64,000 bases of DNA from Mesorhizobium loti (GTDB lineage: Bacteria; Pseudomonadota; Alphaproteobacteria; Rhizobiales; Rhizobiaceae), in contig NZ_QGGH01000006.1 of NCBI RefSeq assembly GCF_003148495.1, positions 186,001-250,000 of the forward strand, read 5' to 3'. Under the pieces are notes generated by a model. That model made no database searches. It was not told the DNA's origin and saw only the letters and a program-made list of their open reading frames with translations. Made by a program: the position numbers and the translations under genes. How positions within the stretch are numbered: the first letter of the stretch is position 1; every line of letters begins with the position of its first letter. Below, one piece after another: positions 41,006-49,243 of this stretch.

Positions 41006-41413
41006 CTATTTGCAGGGGAAGCCGGGCGCGATCTTGCACTTGCCGGGACGCGGCTTGTGCGGCGGGCGATGGTGCGGAGGACGATGATGCGGCCTATGGT
41101 GCCAATGCGGCGGCCGATGCGGCGGGCGCACGATGATGATCGGCGGGTGAACGATCTGGGAGCGCTCGAGATAGCCGGCGCTGGCCCAGCCGCTCACGCC
41201 GCCGCCATGGATCCGGCACCAGCCCGGCTCGCAGCCGGTGACATTCACCCTGAAGCCGGCGGGCAACGTTCCAACCTTGGCGTATCCGGCTCCCGGCCCG
41301 CTACGAACATTGAGATTGGTCGTGGTGTGGGCGCTGTAGGCAAAGGCCGCGGCGGACGTCCCGAAGACCGCGGCCAGGATGGTCGCGACCACAAGCAGAA
41401 AACGAAATCTCAT
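41006..41413 (-). CDS. Secreted SH3b-domain protein with His/Pro-rich tail
   Basis: 135 residues: signal peptide (MRFRFLLVVATILAAVFGTS, cleavage near AFA, about residue 24), one bacterial SH3 domain (TTNLNVRSGPGAGYAKVGTL through GWASAGYLE), then a tail in which His, Pro and Arg alternate (about ten His within 25 residues), ending GKCKIAPGFPCK. The SH3b domain suggests cell-wall peptide binding; the tail might bind metal. The ATG at 41413 follows GGAGGG at good spacing; the in-frame ATG at 41425 is less likely because it contains that site. Confidence 0.8.
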   Translation of the reverse strand: MRFRFLLVVATILAAVFGTSAAAFAYSAHTTTNLNVRSGPGAGYAKVGTLPAGFRVNVTGCEPGWCRIHGGGVSGWASAGYLERSQIVHPPIIIVRPPHRPPHWHHRPHHRPPHHRPPHKPRPGKCKIAPGFPCK

Positions 41414-41653
41414 CAGTCCCTCCATTCGAACCCCGGCCGTTTGTCTGCTTTGGCCGGGACTGCCCTGCGAGGGGAGAGGCCAAGCCAGGAAAAGTCAACA
41501 TGCGGCCGCCGCAACCATCCTGATCAGCGGGACTGATGCCGGAGTTTCCCTGGATATGGTTGAGGAATTTCCCGAGCACCGTTTATCGGCCCTTCAACAT
41601 CCGCTAACAGTTTACTGTCTTTCGACAATCCGTTGCGGGCAAAGGTGGGATCC

Positions 41654-42229
41654 ATGGGCAAAGGCAGGGTCGAGGCATTCACCGACGGCGTCGTGGCCAT
41701 TATCATCACCATCATGGTGCTTGAACTGAAAGTGCCGCATGGCGAGGATCTTTCGGCCCTGGTACCGCTGTGGCCTGTCTTCCTCTGCTACGTATTGTCC
41801 TTCATCAATGTCGGCATCTACTGGAACAATCTGCACAACATGTTCCACACCGTGCAACGCGTCGATGGTGGCGTGCTGTGGGCAAACCTCAATCTGCTGT
41901 TCTGGTTGTCGCTGATGCCGGTAACGACGGCCTTCATGGGCGAGAACCATTTCGCGCCGGTGCCGGTCGCGGTCTACGGCGCCGACCTCGCACTAAGTGC
42001 TGTTGCCTTCAACATCCTGACCATCACTCTGCACCGGCTTCACGGCAGCGACAGCGCCTTTGCCAGGGCCCTGGGCGGCGACCGCAAGGGCAAGATCTCG
42101 CTCGCCTTCTACCTCGCGGCTATACCGCTCACCTTTATCAGCCAATGGATTGGCGTCGCGATCTATGTGCTGGTCGCGACCGTATGGCTCGTGCCGGATA
42201 CGCGTTTCGCGCGGGTAATCGAAAAGTAG
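41654..42229 (+). CDS. TMEM175-like potassium channel family protein (DUF1211)
   Basis: 191 residues with about six hydrophobic helices. The start GKGRVEAFTDGVVAIIITIM has the family's first-helix motif R-x-x-x-F-(S/T)-D, which lines the pore in bacterial and lysosomal TMEM175 channels. Bacterial members form tetrameric leak-like K+ channels. The ATG at 41654 places the motif at the N-terminus as in homologues; an ATG 21 bases earlier is possible. It stops three bases before the convergent hypothetical gene's stop. Confidence 0.85.
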   Translation: MGKGRVEAFTDGVVAIIITIMVLELKVPHGEDLSALVPLWPVFLCYVLSFINVGIYWNNLHNMFHTVQRVDGGVLWANLNLLFWLSLMPVTTAFMGENHFAPVPVAVYGADLALSAVAFNILTITLHRLHGSDSAFARALGGDRKGKISLAFYLAAIPLTFISQWIGVAIYVLVATVWLVPDTRFARVIEK

Positions 42230-42232
42230 CAG

Positions 42233-42514
42233 CTACTTGCGCATCGCTTTCAGTTTTTCCGCCACCGATGCGGCAAGGTCGGCATAGCGTTCCTCCAGCC
42301 GTTCCGCGGCCTTGATGATCGAGAAATCATGGCCGAACTTTTCCAGCGCCATGCGCAGTTTCTCGACGAACTCGGCTTGTTTCTCCAGGGCGGAAAAGAG
42401 CGTCTTCACCTGCACCTCGCTGATGTCGGGATTGGCCAGCATCTGCGGCACCTCACGGCCCATCTGGTCACCGGTGGCGGTCTGTTCCTTCAGGATTGCA
42501 ACCCAGTCCGTCAA
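42233..42514 (-). CDS. Small hypothetical helical protein
   Basis: 93 residues, almost entirely helical with heptad-like spacing (SALEKQAEFVEKLRMALEKF and AERLEERYADLAASVAEKLK), so a small coiled-coil protein is likely. The start is TTG at 42514 with a weak GGAG nine bases ahead. No family is recognised and there is no operon partner: the neighbours are a convergent channel gene and a divergent dehydrogenase gene. Confidence 0.65.
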   Translation of the reverse strand: MTDWVAILKEQTATGDQMGREVPQMLANPDISEVQVKTLFSALEKQAEFVEKLRMALEKFGHDFSIIKAAERLEERYADLAASVAEKLKAMRK

Positions 42515-42609
42515 TCAGGAAATCTCCATTTGCCTCGGCAAAAGTCTTCTTTTGTCTCGGCAACATGCGCAGCCTCGACCGGACTGGTCAACCCGACTAG
42601 GCGAGCAGA

Positions 42610-42623
42610 GGCTTGCGCAAGCC
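42610..42623. promoter_or_regulatory. Perfect 14-bp palindrome upstream of SDR gene
   Basis: GGCTTGCGCAAGCC is self-complementary and ends 48 bases before the SDR start. It is a candidate operator or a chance GC-rich palindrome. Only its position in a promoter region supports function. Confidence 0.35.
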
Positions 42624-42671
42624 CGTTCCAGCGCTAAGTTCGGCGCCATCGAGAGAAGGAACCCATCGCGC

Positions 42672-43538
42672 ATGATCACCGACACCGAAATCCAGACCGC
42701 CCTGCCCGCGCTTGGCCGAGGCAACGCCGCCGTCATCACCGGCGCCGCCAGCGGCATCGGTCTTGCGGCCGCCAAGCGGTTTGCGATGATGGGCATGAAG
42801 ATCGTGCTGGCCGACATTGGCGGCGCGCGCCTTGACGACGCCGCGCGCGCCGTCTCTGCGATTGCTGGCGACGATGCCGTGCTTGCCGTCGCCGCCGACG
42901 TTTCGAAGGCGGATGAGGTGGACCGTCTCGCCGAACGGGCGTTCGGCGCCTTCGGCGACGTGTCGCTGCTGATGAACAATGCCGGCGTCGGCGACAATCC
43001 CGGAAAGCCCTGGGAAAACCGCGATGCCTGGAAACGGCTGCTGGACATCAATTTCTGGGGCGTCGTGCATGGCGTCGAGGCCTTCGCGCCGCACATGCTG
43101 GCCTCGGCCAGGCCTGGCCTGATCATCAACACCGGCTCCAAGCAAGGCATCACCACGCCGCCCGGCAACCTTGCCTACAATGTCTCCAAGGCCGGGGTGA
43201 AGACCTTCACCGAAGGTCTGGCGCATGCGCTGCGCAACGAGGCCGGCGGCCATGTCTCGGCCCATCTGCTGATCCCTGGCTTCACCTTCACCGGGCTGAC
43301 CGAGGGCGCGACGGAAAAGCCGGCCGGCGCCTGGACCGGCGAACAGGTCGTTGATTTCATGTTGGAAGCCCTGACCAGGGGCGATTTCTACATCCTGTGC
43401 CCGGACAATGAGGCGGCGCGGCCGCTGGATGAAAAGCGCATGGCCTGGGCAATCGGCGACATCATCGAGAACCGCCCCGCTTTGTCGCGCTGGCATCCCG
43501 ACTACAAGGAGCCTTTCGCCGCGTTCATGAAAGGCTGA
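42672..43538 (+). CDS. Short-chain dehydrogenase/reductase (SDR)
   Basis: 288 residues. Cofactor motif TGAASGIG at 23-30, an Asp at the end of the second strand (VLADIGG) that suggests preference for NAD, NNAG at 102-105, and the catalytic triad Ser156, Tyr169 and Lys173 (YNVSK). The C-terminal 40 residues (DEKRMAWAIGDIIENRPALS) are longer than the minimal SDR. Substrate unknown. The frame is open upstream to 42312, but that part overlaps another gene and lacks family similarity. Confidence 0.9.
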   Translation: MITDTEIQTALPALGRGNAAVITGAASGIGLAAAKRFAMMGMKIVLADIGGARLDDAARAVSAIAGDDAVLAVAADVSKADEVDRLAERAFGAFGDVSLLMNNAGVGDNPGKPWENRDAWKRLLDINFWGVVHGVEAFAPHMLASARPGLIINTGSKQGITTPPGNLAYNVSKAGVKTFTEGLAHALRNEAGGHVSAHLLIPGFTFTGLTEGATEKPAGAWTGEQVVDFMLEALTRGDFYILCPDNEAARPLDEKRMAWAIGDIIENRPALSRWHPDYKEPFAAFMKG

Positions 43539-43541
43539 CCT

Positions 43542-43967
43542 TCAGGCCGCGTGCTTCTTCGGGGTGCGCTTCTGCGCCACGGCCTTCTTCGCCGCCATGG
43601 CGGCGATATGCTCGTCGTGCCGCTTGGCGGCACGCTCGCATTTGTCGCGGATCTCCTCGACTTCTGATTCAGTCAGGTGCTCGATGCCGATGAAGTGGTT
43701 GTGGCCGGCGCTGACCCGGATCAGTTCGTCGAGCTTGGCCTGGATCGCCGCACCGTCGCGATTCTGGGTGTTCTGGATCAGGAACACCATCAGGAAGGTG
43801 ATGACGGTCGTGCCCGTGTTGATGACGAGCTGCCATGTGTCCGAAAAGCCGAAGAACGGGCCGCTTACCGCCCAGACGACGACGATCAGGCAGCAGACGG
43901 CAAACGTCGGCGGCAGGCCGGCTATATGGGCGACCCAGTTGGCGATCTTGGTGAAAAGCTTTTCCAT
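43542..43967 (-). CDS. Low-affinity iron permease family protein
   Basis: 141 residues with two closely spaced membrane helices (about 17-37 and 47-66: VCCLIVVVWAVSG and TVITFLMVFLIQNTQNRD). The QNTQNRD stretch and following helix (IQAKLDELI) are characteristic of the PF04120 iron permease family, named after yeast Fet4. The Lys-rich C-terminus (KKAVAQKRTPKKHAA) is cytosolic. Bacterial members have not been shown to move iron, so function is tentative. It ends three bases from the SDR stop (convergent). Confidence 0.85.
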   Translation of the reverse strand: MEKLFTKIANWVAHIAGLPPTFAVCCLIVVVWAVSGPFFGFSDTWQLVINTGTTVITFLMVFLIQNTQNRDGAAIQAKLDELIRVSAGHNHFIGIEHLTESEVEEIRDKCERAAKRHDEHIAAMAAKKAVAQKRTPKKHAA

Positions 43968-44280
43968 CTGTCGAAATCCCTCAACGCAGCGGCGCGATGA
44001 GAAACAACCGGCGACCGTTTCAGGTTCCCGACGCGGACAAATACCTCAGGCACAATTGAATACACGCATAAAGAGAATGCGGACGAAAATACACTTTACG
44101 GGTTCAATGTCACAGTAACCGTGCAGGCAAGAGAGCCTGTTCCTTCCGCTTCACAGCGGTTTACCTCCAGCCCCTTCCGCCGCGCCACCCCCGCATGGCG
44201 GAAGGGGTTTCAGTCCGCAGAGCGCGGAGCATGGTCTCCCGAAAGCGCCGCCCGGCTAGCGTCGACCTGTTTTTGGCAAC
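43968..44280. other. 313-base gap with a series of hairpins
   Basis: No coding sequence is visible between the iron permease family and acetyltransferase genes. It holds three consecutive inverted repeats described separately (44124-44207). The 5' part (43968-44100) must contain the permease promoter; it is AT-richer than average, but I cannot fix -35/-10 boxes. Confidence 0.55.
44124..44210 (+). ncRNA. Candidate small RNA or 3'-end structure (three hairpins)
   Basis: Three inverted repeats follow each other: CAGGC-AAGAGA-GCCTG (44124-44139), CCGCT-TCAC-AGCGG (44146-44159) and CCCCTTCCGCC with GGCGGAAGGGG (44171-44207), the last followed by TTT on the plus strand. A single-stranded TTTACCTCCAG between hairpins could pair with Shine-Dalgarno sequences. 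It could equally be the transcription end of the acetyltransferase gene on the minus strand, though no U-tract follows on that side. Confidence 0.35.
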
Positions 44281-44922
44281 TCAAACGGCGTCGTTTTCCC
44301 AGCGATCGAGGAAGGCTTCGATCGGCATCGCCCGCATATCGGGAACCGCTCTGGCGAGCTTTTCGACCGGCCAGTCCCACCAGGCGAGAGCTTCGATCCG
44401 CGCCGCAGTATCCGGAGCGAAGCGTGGCCGGAGTGCCTTCGCCGGCACACCTGCGACGATTGCATAGGGCGGCACGTCCTGCGTCACCACTGCGTTAGCG
44501 CCGACCACCGCGCCATTGCCGATGGTGATCCCGGGCATGATCACCGCGCCGTGGCCGATCCAGACATCATGGCCGATGGTCACGGCTTTCGCTTGCCGCC
44601 GCGCGCGGAATGCGGCGTCGACGCCCAGCCAGCGAAAATACTCGTTCGGCCGGTAGCTGAGCTTGTGCTGGGTCAGCCGCTCGATGGGATGTTCTAGCGC
44701 ATTGATACGGCTGTTGGCGGCGATCGAACAGAATTTGCCGATCGTCGTGTAGATCGCTTCCGAGTGGCGTTCGAAATAGGAGAAGTCGCCGACCGTTACC
44801 TCGCGCAGCACCACCCGCTCACCGATCGAGGCATAGCGGCCGAGCTTGCACGCTTTCAGCTCCGCGGTCGGATGGATGCGCGGCTCGGGGTCTTTCGGGA
44901 CAAGGTTTTCGGAACGGTCCAT
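44281..44922 (-). CDS. Hexapeptide-repeat acetyltransferase, phosphonate-cluster type
   Basis: 213 residues of left-handed beta-helix type (repeats such as CKLGRYASIGERVVLREVTVG and AVTIGHDVWIGHGAVIMPG, positions about 25-45 and 113-131). The pattern RHSEAIYTTIGKFCSIAA and the C-terminal AWWDWPVEKL fit TIGR03308, acetyltransferases normally found inside phn (phosphonate) operons. No phn gene is in this window, so it is an isolated member. It could acetylate aminoalkylphosphonates or another small amine or sugar. The catalytic His is probably in IGHDVWIGHG. Confidence 0.85.
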   Translation of the reverse strand: MDRSENLVPKDPEPRIHPTAELKACKLGRYASIGERVVLREVTVGDFSYFERHSEAIYTTIGKFCSIAANSRINALEHPIERLTQHKLSYRPNEYFRWLGVDAAFRARRQAKAVTIGHDVWIGHGAVIMPGITIGNGAVVGANAVVTQDVPPYAIVAGVPAKALRPRFAPDTAARIEALAWWDWPVEKLARAVPDMRAMPIEAFLDRWENDAV

Positions 44923-45008
44923 GCTGGCGGCTTTACGTCAGAGCAATTGCTCCCGCAAGTCGCGAGCAATTGTCCGTCAGACCAATTGCGCGAAGGAGTT
45001 CGCTCCGC

Positions 45009-45512
45009 TCATTGCGGCTTGCCTTTGCTCCACACCACGTTCTGGCCGTAGAGCGGTACGGTGGTAACCGACATCTTGGCCGAGCCGTTCTGCACCTGGC
45101 GCGAATGCGAGAGATAGATCAGCGTCTCGTTGGCCTTGTCGTAGATGCGGTTCACCACCTGCTTCTTCCAGATCAGGCTGATGCCTTGCTTGAACACTTC
45201 CTCGCCGCCCTCGCCCATATCGATATCACCGATGGTGATGGGGCCGGTCTGGCGGCAGGAGATCGAGGAATCGGACGGATCCTCGAACCAGTTGCCCTTG
45301 TGCAGGCGATCGATGATGCCGCGATCGAAATAGGAGACGTGGCAGGTCACGCCCTCCACCTTCGGATCCTTGATCGCCTCGACGATGATGTCGTTGCCGA
45401 GCCAGTCGACGCCGACCTTGCCGACTTCCTCGGCGCCAGCAGCGCCGGCGCCAAGGACAACGCACGCGGCCAGCGCGCCGCCGATCAGTTTTCGCCCAAT
45501 CAATCCTCGCAA
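45009..45512 (-). CDS. creA: CreA family periplasmic protein
   Basis: 167 residues with a signal peptide (RGLIGRKLIGGALAACVVLG, cleavage after AGA near residue 27). The mature sequence is typical of CreA: VDWLGNDIIVEAIKDPKVEG, CHVSYFDRG, SCRQTGPI, and ISLIWKKQVVNRIYD. CreA is a conserved periplasmic protein of unknown role. The start is TTG at 45512: AGGAGG lies five bases ahead and the signal peptide begins at once; the more upstream TTG at 45572 has no such site. Confidence 0.9.
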   Translation of the reverse strand: MRGLIGRKLIGGALAACVVLGAGAAGAEEVGKVGVDWLGNDIIVEAIKDPKVEGVTCHVSYFDRGIIDRLHKGNWFEDPSDSSISCRQTGPITIGDIDMGEGGEEVFKQGISLIWKKQVVNRIYDKANETLIYLSHSRQVQNGSAKMSVTTVPLYGQNVVWSKGKPQ

Positions 45513-45700
45513 AGGAGCCTCCTGCGGTTCGAGTCGCCGGTCACAGGTGGGGCGAACAGCCCGGCTTTGCAAGCAGATACGTCAACACCACTGCGGTTGC
45601 GGCAACGCGGCACTTTGCCTGAGCGGGGCCGAACCGCTAAGACTGTCGCACAGGCACGGCATTGAGCCGGCGCGACGATTTCTGCGGACGGACTTTTCTG

Positions 45701-46279
45701 ATGATGCGTTCTATTCTGGTCGGCATTCTCGTCCTGATGGCGGCCGGAATCGGCTGGCTGACCTTCGACTGGTACCGCGGTCACTATGGCGGCGAGCCTT
45801 TCGGCGCCTCCTTTACGCTGGTCGACCAGAAAGGCGCGCCGATCACCGAGGCAGCCTTCAGGGGCCAGCCCAGCGTCGTCTTCTTCGGCTTCACCCATTG
45901 TCCCGAGGTCTGCCCGACCACGCTGTTCGAACTGGCCGGCTGGCTGAAGACACTCGGCGACGACGGCAAGAACCTGCACGCCTATTTCGTTTCGGTCGAT
46001 CCGGAGCGCGATACGCCCGATGTCATGAACGCCTATGTCAGCAATTTCTCCGACCGCATCACCGGCATTACAGGCGATCCGGACAAGGTCCATGCGATGG
46101 CCAAGTCGTTCGGCATCTACTGGAAGAAGGTCGACACCGGCGACGGCGACTACACGATGGACCACACCGCCTCGGTGCTGCTGCTCAACGCCAGGGGCGA
46201 CTTTGCCGGCACCATCGCCTATGGCGAAAGTTCGGACACGGCAGTCGCCAAACTGAAGCGGCTGGCGGCGAAAGGCTGA
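45701..46279 (+). CDS. SCO1/SenC family copper chaperone
   Basis: 192 residues: an N-terminal membrane anchor (ILVGILVLMAAGIGWLTF) and a thioredoxin-like domain with the copper-binding motif CPEVC (Cys67, Cys71) and distal His155 in TMDHTASVLL. SCO proteins deliver copper to, or reduce, the CuA site of cytochrome c oxidase. The ATG at 45701 gives a short cytosolic end before the anchor. It lies ten bases before prmA on the same strand and the two probably form one transcript. Confidence 0.92.
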   Translation: MMRSILVGILVLMAAGIGWLTFDWYRGHYGGEPFGASFTLVDQKGAPITEAAFRGQPSVVFFGFTHCPEVCPTTLFELAGWLKTLGDDGKNLHAYFVSVDPERDTPDVMNAYVSNFSDRITGITGDPDKVHAMAKSFGIYWKKVDTGDGDYTMDHTASVLLLNARGDFAGTIAYGESSDTAVAKLKRLAAKG

Positions 46280-46289
46280 TCACCATTTC

Positions 46290-47162
46290 ATGACCCAGAC
46301 GCGCCTCTACTTTATCACCGGAAAGATCGAGTCCATCAGCATTTTCGCGGCGCTCGAGGCGGCCTTCGAGGAAGAGGGCCTGCCGATCGCCGTCCTGGAG
46401 GTCGACGAGGACAAAGACATCCACGAAGTGTCGCTCTATGCCGATGGCGACATCGAAATGGTCGAAACTCGCTTGAAGGACATCCTTGCCGGGCTTTCCC
46501 TGTCGAAGCCGATCGAGCGCGAGGCCCTGCCCGACATCGACTGGGTGGCACATTCGCTGGAAGAGCTGAAGCCGGTGCGCGCCGGCCGTTTCTTCGTCCA
46601 CGGCGCGCATGACCGCCGCAAGCGCCACAGCGGCGAGCTCGCCATCGAAATCGAGGCCGGCCTCGCCTTCGGCACCGGTCACCACGGCACCACAGCCGGC
46701 TGCCTGGAAATGCTGGAAAAGGTGGTGCGGCGCGAGCGTCCGCGCAATGCGCTCGACCTCGGCACCGGCAGCGCTGTGCTGGCGATTGCCGTCGCCAAGC
46801 TGGCGCACATTCCAGTGCTGGCGACCGACATCGACCCGGTGGCGGTAAGAGTGGCTGCCGCCAATGCCCGACTCAACCACGTCAGGGCGCTGGTGGAGAC
46901 GGTGACCGCGCCGGGCTTCCACCATCCGATCTTCGGCAAGCGCGCGCCTTTCGATCTCATCGTCGCCAACATATTGGCACGGCCGCTGATGCGGCTGGCG
47001 CCGCAAATGGCTGGTCACATCGCACTTGGCGGCTCGATCGTGCTGTCAGGCATCCTCGAGCGCCAGCGCGACGCCGTCATCGCAGCCTATGTCGGCCAGA
47101 ATTTTCGCCACGTGCGCACCTTGCACCGCGAGGGTTGGGTGACGATCCACCTCAAGCATTGA
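46290..47162 (+). CDS. prmA: Ribosomal protein L11 methyltransferase
   Basis: 290 residues. PrmA trimethylates lysines and the N-terminus of ribosomal protein L11. The family motif FGTGHHGTT is at 127-135, the SAM-binding LDLGTGSAVLAIAV starts at 155, and DLIVANILARPL is the N-I-L motif IV. The N-terminal substrate-recognition domain is somewhat short and divergent, as in other alphaproteobacterial PrmA proteins. Co-directional with the SCO1 gene. Tandem hairpins follow it before the next gene. Confidence 0.93.
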   Translation: MTQTRLYFITGKIESISIFAALEAAFEEEGLPIAVLEVDEDKDIHEVSLYADGDIEMVETRLKDILAGLSLSKPIEREALPDIDWVAHSLEELKPVRAGRFFVHGAHDRRKRHSGELAIEIEAGLAFGTGHHGTTAGCLEMLEKVVRRERPRNALDLGTGSAVLAIAVAKLAHIPVLATDIDPVAVRVAAANARLNHVRALVETVTAPGFHHPIFGKRAPFDLIVANILARPLMRLAPQMAGHIALGGSIVLSGILERQRDAVIAAYVGQNFRHVRTLHREGWVTIHLKH

Positions 47163-47246
47163 GGCAGACAGGCCGGCAACGACCCGGCTTGGACCAAGTT
47201 CCGCCGGTTGTCAGTCAAGCGATGCTGTAGCAGGTTGCGCCCAGCC

Positions 47247-47287
47247 GGAAATCGATTCCGATTTCCGCGACCGTACGCTACGGTCGC
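47247..47287. repeat. Two adjacent perfect hairpins
   Basis: GGAAATCG-ATTC-CGATTTCC (47247-47266) is followed without a gap by GCGACCGTA-CGC-TACGGTCGC (47267-47287). They lie between prmA and the aminopeptidase gene, seven bases before the latter's AGGAGG. They may be a REP-like unit, a prmA 3' end or a 5' leader structure. No U-tract follows on the plus strand. Confidence 0.75.
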
Positions 47288-47306
47288 TGACTGCAGGAGG
47301 CCCACC

Positions 47307-49151
47307 ATGTTCCAGACCTTCGATTCCGCGGGCGACCCGGCCGTCGGCAAACCGCGTGTGGCGCTGCTGCGCCAATGGCTTGAAGCCAACGGGCTGGATG
47401 GCTTCATCGTGCCACGCGCCGACGAGCACCAGGGTGAATATGTCGCCGACCGTTCGGCGCGGCTGAAATGGCTGACCGGCTTCAGCGGCTCGGCCGGTGT
47501 GGCTATCGTCCTGCGCGACCGCGCCTTCGTCTTTGTCGACGGACGCTACACGCTGCAGGTGCGTAGCGAGGTCGATCTCGACGTCTTTTCGATCGAAAGC
47601 CTGGTCGACAATCCGCCGGCCATCTGGCTGAAGGACAATCTTGGCAAGGGCGCACGGCTCGGCTTTGATCCATGGCTGCACACGATCAGCGAGGTCAAGG
47701 CGCTGCAGGCCTCGGCCGACAAATCAGGCGCCGTGCTGGTGCCACTCGACAAGAACCCGATCGACATCATCTGGAAGGATCAGCCGGAGGCGCCGGTGGC
47801 ATCAGTCGAACTTCACCCGATCGGCTTTGCCGGCGAACTCGCCAAGGACAAGCTGGCACGGCTGGCGACGGCGATCGGTAAGGACGGCGCCACGCATGCC
47901 GTGCTGACCGACCCCTCCTCCATTGCGTGGGCCTTCAACATCCGTGGCGGTGACGTGCCGCACACGCCGCTGGCGCTCGGCTTCGCCATCCTCGCCGCCG
48001 ATGGGTCGCACCAGCTTTTCATGGATAAGCGCAAATTCTCGCGTCAGGTCGCGGCCTACCTCACCCAACTCGCCGAGCCGCATGAGCCCGGCGAATTCGA
48101 AGCGGCAATCGTGGCGCTTGCCAAGAGTGGCGCGAAAATCGCGCTCGACCCGGTGCTGGCTGCCGACAGGCTGCGCATGCTGGTCGAAGCCAATGGCGGC
48201 ACCGTGATTGCAGCAGTCGACCCTGCCCGCATCCCACGCGCCACCAAGAACCAGGCCGAGATCAACGGTTCGCGCGCCGCGCATCGGCGTGATGGCGCGG
48301 CTGTGGCAAAGCTGCTGTGCTGGCTGGAGCGGCAAAAACCCGGCTCGCTCGACGAGATATCAGTCGTCACCAGGCTGGAGGAGTCGCGGCGGCAGACCGG
48401 CGAGGAAACCCAGATGCCGCTGCGCGACGTCTCCTTCGACACCATTTCCGGCGCCGGCCCGAACGGCGCCATCATGCACTACCGCGTATCGCGCGCCACC
48501 AGCCGCAAGCTGCAGGTCGGCGAACTGTTCCTGCTTGATTCCGGCGCGCAGTACCAGGATGGCACCACCGACATCACCCGCACCGTGCCCATCGGCCAGC
48601 CGACCGAGGAAATGCGCGAACGCTTCACGCTGGTGCTGAAAGGCATGATCGGCATCTCTACCTTGCGCTTCCCCGCCGGCACGCGCGGTTCGGAAATCGA
48701 TGCCGTCGCCCGCATGGCGCTGTGGAAGCACGGCTGCGACTTCGCCCACGGCACCGGCCATGGCGTCGGCTCGTATCTGGCTGTGCATGAAGGGCCGCAG
48801 CGCATTGCCCGCACCGGCACCGAAAAGCTGCTTGAAGGCATGATGCTGTCCAACGAGCCGGGCTACTACAAGGAAGGTTCCTACGGCATCCGCATCGAGA
48901 ACCTCATCCTGGTGACGCCGGCTGAAGAGGTCGAGGGCGGCGACATCGCCATGCACGGCTTCGAGACGCTAACGCTGGCGCCGATCGACACCAGACTGGT
49001 GCGGTCGGATCTGTTGACGCGCGAGGAGCTGCACTGGCTCGACACATACCACGCGCGCGTGCTGGCCGAGATCGGGCCGATGCTCGACGGCGAGACGCTG
49101 GCCTGGTTGGAAAAGGCGACAGCGCCGCTGCCGCATGACGCGAAGATTTGA
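47307..49151 (+). CDS. Xaa-Pro aminopeptidase (M24B, aminopeptidase P)
   Basis: 614 residues of the three-domain aminopeptidase P type, which removes N-terminal residues preceding proline. Two creatinase-like N-terminal domains (RADEHQGEYVADRSARLKWL near residue 38) precede the pita-bread catalytic domain. Metal ligands are visible as LLDSGAQYQDGTTDITRT (two Asp), GTGHGVG (His), SNEPGYY (Glu) and GIRIEN (Glu). Start ATG 47307 has AGGAGG six bases ahead; an upstream in-frame extension would run through the tandem hairpins and is unlikely. Confidence 0.93.
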   Translation: MFQTFDSAGDPAVGKPRVALLRQWLEANGLDGFIVPRADEHQGEYVADRSARLKWLTGFSGSAGVAIVLRDRAFVFVDGRYTLQVRSEVDLDVFSIESLVDNPPAIWLKDNLGKGARLGFDPWLHTISEVKALQASADKSGAVLVPLDKNPIDIIWKDQPEAPVASVELHPIGFAGELAKDKLARLATAIGKDGATHAVLTDPSSIAWAFNIRGGDVPHTPLALGFAILAADGSHQLFMDKRKFSRQVAAYLTQLAEPHEPGEFEAAIVALAKSGAKIALDPVLAADRLRMLVEANGGTVIAAVDPARIPRATKNQAEINGSRAAHRRDGAAVAKLLCWLERQKPGSLDEISVVTRLEESRRQTGEETQMPLRDVSFDTISGAGPNGAIMHYRVSRATSRKLQVGELFLLDSGAQYQDGTTDITRTVPIGQPTEEMRERFTLVLKGMIGISTLRFPAGTRGSEIDAVARMALWKHGCDFAHGTGHGVGSYLAVHEGPQRIARTGTEKLLEGMMLSNEPGYYKEGSYGIRIENLILVTPAEEVEGGDIAMHGFETLTLAPIDTRLVRSDLLTREELHWLDTYHARVLAEIGPMLDGETLAWLEKATAPLPHDAKI

Positions 49152-49161
49152 GGTGAGCTTC

Positions 49162-49205
49162 TTTCTCCCCGTTTACGGGGAGAAATGCCGGGCAGGGCAA
49201 TGAGG
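49162..49205. repeat. Rhizobial intergenic hairpin element
   Basis: TTTCTCCCCGT-TT-ACGGGGAGAAA (49162-49185) is a perfect 11-bp stem, followed by TGCCGGGCAGGGCAATGAGG. This combination of CTCCCCG hairpin and GCCGG-GCAATGAGGGG tail is a dispersed repeat familiar from Rhizobiales genomes. It lies just past the aminopeptidase stop, between convergent genes, and may act as transcription end. Confidence 0.8.
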
Positions 49206-49243
49206 GGCGGCACCAACGTTCGAAAACGATCGCGCTCGCAGGA

